A stretch of DNA of 64,000 nucleotides, taken from contig JAFAGC010000057.1 in the NCBI GenBank assembly GCA_023423065.1, positions 1-64,000 on the forward strand, written 5' to 3'. Under the pieces are notes generated by a model. It ran no database searches. It was not told the origin of the DNA and saw nothing but the letters and a program-made list of their open reading frames with translations. Both the position numbers and the translations under genes were made by a program. Numbering within the stretch: the stretch's first letter is position 1; the number at the start of each line of letters is the position of its first letter. This document shows positions 61,701 through 64,000 of this stretch, in pieces. Source of the stretch: Pseudomonadota bacterium. Its GTDB lineage: Bacteria; Pseudomonadota; Gammaproteobacteria; Steroidobacterales; Steroidobacteraceae.

Positions 61701-61767
61701 GGCCGGCGCGGGTAGTTAGTCAGCCGGGTGGCGGGCGCCGGGCGCATGCGAGAACGAAGCTGCATGG

Positions 61768-61793
61768 CGCGCAGTCTAGGGCCATACTGCGCG
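61768..61793. repeat. 8-bp inverted repeat between divergent GH51 and DUF3237 genes
   Basis: CGCGCAGT (61768-61775) and ACTGCGCG (61786-61793) with a 10-bp spacer. A CATACT hexamer (61783-61788) overlaps the second arm and, with CTGCAT at 61760-61765 (17-bp spacing), could be a weak promoter for the plus-strand gene. Operator role is a guess. Confidence 0.35.
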
Positions 61794-61817
61794 GGTTCAC
61801 GCAGGAATCGGATCAAA

Positions 61818-62315
61818 ATGAAAAATCTGTTTGCAGCGATCATGTTTCTGACATCGGCCATGTTTCTGGCATCGGCGACGGCGGCGGCGCCGGACGATAC
61901 ACCCCGCGTCGAGTTCGTGTTCGAGGAGCGCGTGATGCTCGGTCCCGTGGTCGTCATCGGCGACACCGCGATCGGCTACCGCCAGATCATTCCGATCACG
62001 GGCGGCACGGTCACGGGTCCGAAGTTCAAGGGCGTCGTGCTGCCGGGTGGCCGCGACCTGCAGCTCACGTATTCGGCCAGCAATTGCACTCAATTGTCCG
62101 CGGACTACTTCATCAAGGCGGAGGACGGCACCGTGGTCCACGTGTTCAACGAGGGACTGTGGTGTCCGGGAACCGAGCGCGCGATCTTTCGCCCGCGACT
62201 CGAAGCGCCGAAGGGTCCACACGAATGGATGACGCGCGGCACGTTCGTCGCCACGCTCGAAGTAGAGCCGCCGGAGAACAATGCCGTGCGCATCCGGATC
62301 TACCAGGTGAAGTAG
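61818..62315 (+). CDS. Secreted DUF3237 protein
   Basis: 165 residues. Signal peptide (FAAIMFLTSAMFLASATAAA), then the DUF3237 pattern: IIPITGGTVTGPKFKGVVLPGG, SADYFIKAEDGTVVHVFNEG and TFVATLEVEPPE; beta-barrel fold of unknown activity. Two Cys (NCTQL, LWCPG) may form a disulfide. The ATG at 61818 begins at the signal peptide. It converges with the esterase gene, 1 bp apart. Confidence 0.78.
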   Translation: MKNLFAAIMFLTSAMFLASATAAAPDDTPRVEFVFEERVMLGPVVVIGDTAIGYRQIIPITGGTVTGPKFKGVVLPGGRDLQLTYSASNCTQLSADYFIKAEDGTVVHVFNEGLWCPGTERAIFRPRLEAPKGPHEWMTRGTFVATLEVEPPENNAVRIRIYQVK

Positions 62316-62316
62316 G

Positions 62317-63384
62317 TCATCGAGCTCCGAAGTCGAGGTGCTTGCTGAAGAACGGCAGCACGTTGTTCTGGAAGCGATCGGCGACCTTGCTCGTATGCGT
62401 GCCGGAATACTCCTCGAACGTGTTGGCGATGCCGTAGCGATCGAGCTCCTGGTGCAGGCGGGCGGTATCGACGCGCAGGCCGTCCTGGTCGCCGACGTCG
62501 ATCGAGATCGCCGCGTAGCGCCTGAGATTGCCGACGTACTGGTCGATGAACGCGAGCGGCGCGTTCGCCGTCCAGCGCGCGATCACGTCGGGCTGTACCA
62601 CGCCGTCTTTCGTCGGCAGGTCGACGTAGAAGGGCGGATTCTTCGGATTCGGCGACCAGGCCGAGGCGGTCGCGAACGTGGCGCGCGCGAAGAAGGGCAG
62701 CCCGGCGAAATCCGCCTCCGAACGGATGGCCTCGAGTTTCTTCGAGAACTCCGCGTCCGCCGGCGGCGGGCGCGATGACAGGCAACACGGGCTCATGATG
62801 TAGAGGCTGCCGAACACGTCGGCGTGTTTCATGCCGATGCGGGTGGCGCCGTATCCGCCCATCGAGTGGCCCACCAGGCCGCGGCTTTCGCGCGCGGGCA
62901 GCGTCCGGTACTTCGAGTCGATGAACGCGACGACGTCGCGCGCGATGAAATTCTCGAAATCGCCGGTCGTCGCCGAACTCGAATAGAACGATCCCATGTG
63001 GACCGTCTTCGTGTCCGGCAACACGACGATCATTTCCCTCGCGCCCTGCGCGAACGCGTTTTCGATGGTCCGGGGCACGTGGATCTCGCCGCTCCACTGG
63101 TCGGCGCCGATGAAGAATCCGTGCAGCGCGTAAACGACGGGATAACGGCGCTTCTTGTCCTTCGCGTATCCGGGCGGAAGGTAGACCAGCAGATCACGCT
63201 CGACGGCGTTGCCTTCGAGATTTCCCTCGAGGTGGCGTCCGTGGATTTTGACCCGCTCAACCGTCACGGGTTGCGCGCCCGCGACGGCGGGCGGCGCCTC
63301 GGTCGCGACCTGCGCCTGGGCCAGGGTGCCGATGAGACAAGACAGGACAAGGGCGCGCCCCAGCGCCCGCGGAATCAACGACAT
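62317..63384 (-). CDS. Exported esterase D-type alpha/beta hydrolase
   Basis: 355 residues with signal peptide (VLSCLIGTLAQAQ). Putative esterase (feruloyl/acetyl xylan esterase, XynC-like) family: RDLLVYLPPGYAKDKKRRYP, VVYALHGF, nucleophile GHSMGGYGA (Ser174), late GTHTSKV His. It would remove ester side chains from arabinoxylan, fitting the adjacent GH51/GH43 genes. 263 bp separate it from the divergent TBDR. Confidence 0.85.
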   Translation of the reverse strand: MSLIPRALGRALVLSCLIGTLAQAQVATEAPPAVAGAQPVTVERVKIHGRHLEGNLEGNAVERDLLVYLPPGYAKDKKRRYPVVYALHGFFIGADQWSGEIHVPRTIENAFAQGAREMIVVLPDTKTVHMGSFYSSSATTGDFENFIARDVVAFIDSKYRTLPARESRGLVGHSMGGYGATRIGMKHADVFGSLYIMSPCCLSSRPPPADAEFSKKLEAIRSEADFAGLPFFARATFATASAWSPNPKNPPFYVDLPTKDGVVQPDVIARWTANAPLAFIDQYVGNLRRYAAISIDVGDQDGLRVDTARLHQELDRYGIANTFEEYSGTHTSKVADRFQNNVLPFFSKHLDFGAR

Positions 63385-63493
63385 GAGTTCCCCCTCCGAT
63401 CGGTTTGGCGATCAACTTCGTGCGCGCCGGCCGCCTTGTCAAGTTGGTTTCACTATCGCAACTGATTTTTATTGGAGCGAATCCGCAACATAA

Positions 63494-63514
63494 CAAAACC
63501 AGTATTGGGTTTTG
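63494..63514. promoter_or_regulatory. 7-bp-arm dyad in the esterase/TBDR spacer
   Basis: CAAAACC (63494-63500) and GGTTTTG (63508-63514), spacer AGTATTG. Compact, perfect, AT-rich relative to surroundings; operator-like. Confidence 0.4.
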
Positions 63515-63548
63515 CCACCATCCGTATCGGTAGCGTTAACGGTGATGT

Positions 63549-63580
63549 CTTTGTCTTGACAGGGAGTCACCGAGACAAAG
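63549..63580. promoter_or_regulatory. 8-bp-arm dyad overlapping TTGACA
   Basis: CTTTGTCT (63549-63556) and AGACAAAG (63573-63580) with a 16-bp spacer. A consensus TTGACA (-35) lies at 63556-63561 inside it, although no convincing -10 follows at 16-18 bp. It is 68 bp upstream of the TBDR start and may be a regulator site or an RNA hairpin. Confidence 0.4.
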
Positions 63581-63647
63581 AGCCTTGCGAACATAAGAAA
63601 TACGAAGGCTTGATTAGTTAGACATTTCAAAAATGGGAGGGGAGTAA

Positions 63648-64000
63648 ATGAAGATCGGCAAGAAACGTCTCAAGCGTGCGTCGCAGGCGGCGCTCATTTC
63701 CGCAAGTTCGATCATGAGCGTCAACGCGCTGGCACAAACCGCCGAAGCGCCGACGACCGCGAGCCCGAACCGTGCGACGCCGGAAGTCATCGACGAGGAA
63801 ATCGTCGTCACCGGCACCAGCATCAAGGGCGTCGCGCCCGTCGGATCGAATCTCGTGTCCGTCGGCGAGGTCGACCTGGAAAAGTCCCAGGCCATCAACC
63901 TGTCCGCGCTGGTCAACACGATTCCGTCCATCACGACCAACGGTTCGCTCGCGCAGGGCGAGAACCTCTGGTCGTTCTATTCACCCCAGATCCACCAGCT
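63648..64000 (+). CDS. TonB-dependent receptor, N-terminal part (runs off the window)
   Basis: 117 codons visible. ATG at 63648 after GGGAGGGGAG. Signal peptide to about 30 (SIMSVNALAQ), TonB-box-like EEIVVTGTSI (about 50-59), then the beginning of the plug (ALVNTIPSITTNG). The plug sequence resembles the vitamin/oligosaccharide receptors with TGTSIKGVAPVGS starts. The context (GH51, GH43, esterase) suggests arabino-oligosaccharide uptake. Confidence 0.85.
   Translation, partial: MKIGKKRLKRASQAALISASSIMSVNALAQTAEAPTTASPNRATPEVIDEEIVVTGTSIKGVAPVGSNLVSVGEVDLEKSQAINLSALVNTIPSITTNGSLAQGENLWSFYSPQIHQ

Noticed and set aside
58911..61715. Long plus-strand frame across GH43/GH51
   Set aside because: Overlaps two enzymes with intact catalytic motifs on the other strand; no family features.
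1..64000. CRISPR arrays, tRNA/rRNA genes, insertion sequences, prophage or integrase genes
   Set aside because: No regularly spaced repeats, transposase or integrase motifs, or tRNA-like cloverleafs were recognised on either strand.

Overview
The window is high-GC DNA packed with genes from a Gram-negative bacterium that scavenges plant polymers. It carries five TonB-dependent receptor (TBDR) loci (three complete, one running off the window end, one remnant), glycoside hydrolases of families 9, 43 and 51, tannase/feruloyl-type and CocE-type esterases, and the TBDR plus tryptophan-halogenase plus JmjC-like cupin gene group typical of carbohydrate-utilisation loci in Xanthomonadales, Caulobacterales, sphingomonads and Steroidobacter-like bacteria. 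The CFA/DUF1365/DUF1295/DUF2878 lipid cluster favours a gammaproteobacterium, perhaps Steroidobacteraceae-like. That placement is inference. No rRNA, tRNA, IS element, phage gene or CRISPR array was seen.

Layout. 1-3.9 kb: housekeeping genes (PQQ-propeller fragment, otsB, MscS channel, two small proteins). 4-11.1 kb: CocE hydrolase, tannase-family esterase, MFS transporter + GH43 pair, alpha/beta hydrolase. 11.1-24.9 kb: carbohydrate locus with a regulatory-looking 377-bp gap, a large TBDR with a good terminator, a small secreted protein, four tandem halogenase-family genes (one lacking its catalytic residues), a JmjC-like cupin, a scar joining a GH29 fucosidase start to a TBDR end, and a GH9 lipoprotein. 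24.9-30.5 kb: a secreted hydrolase facing a TBDR / dihaem cytochrome / OmpA-like operon. 30.5-33.9 kb: P450 and MFS gene divergent from a LysR regulator.

33.9-48.9 kb is the most unusual part. One minus-strand operon, mostly with ATGA/GTGA stop-start overlaps, encodes a CapA-like phosphoesterase, a complete TRAP transporter, both subunits of a 2-hydroxyacyl-CoA dehydratase-type enzyme, a two-domain and a one-domain class III CoA-transferase, and an exported CocE hydrolase. A MarR regulator and a divergent TBDR follow. The same 15-bp dyad occurs before capA and between marR and the TBDR, suggesting one regulon for uptake, hydrolysis, CoA activation and dehydration of an unknown acid.

48.9-57.9 kb: an eight-gene lipid-modification operon (two CFA-type methyltransferases, FAD oxidoreductase, DUF1365, DUF1295, lipocalin and others) next to a two-component system. 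Four direct repeats with an 11-bp period precede the operon, a likely site for the OmpR-type regulator. 57.9-64 kb: an arabinan/arabinoxylan cluster (GH51, GH43, unknown secreted protein), a DUF3237 protein, an esterase, and the start of another TBDR.
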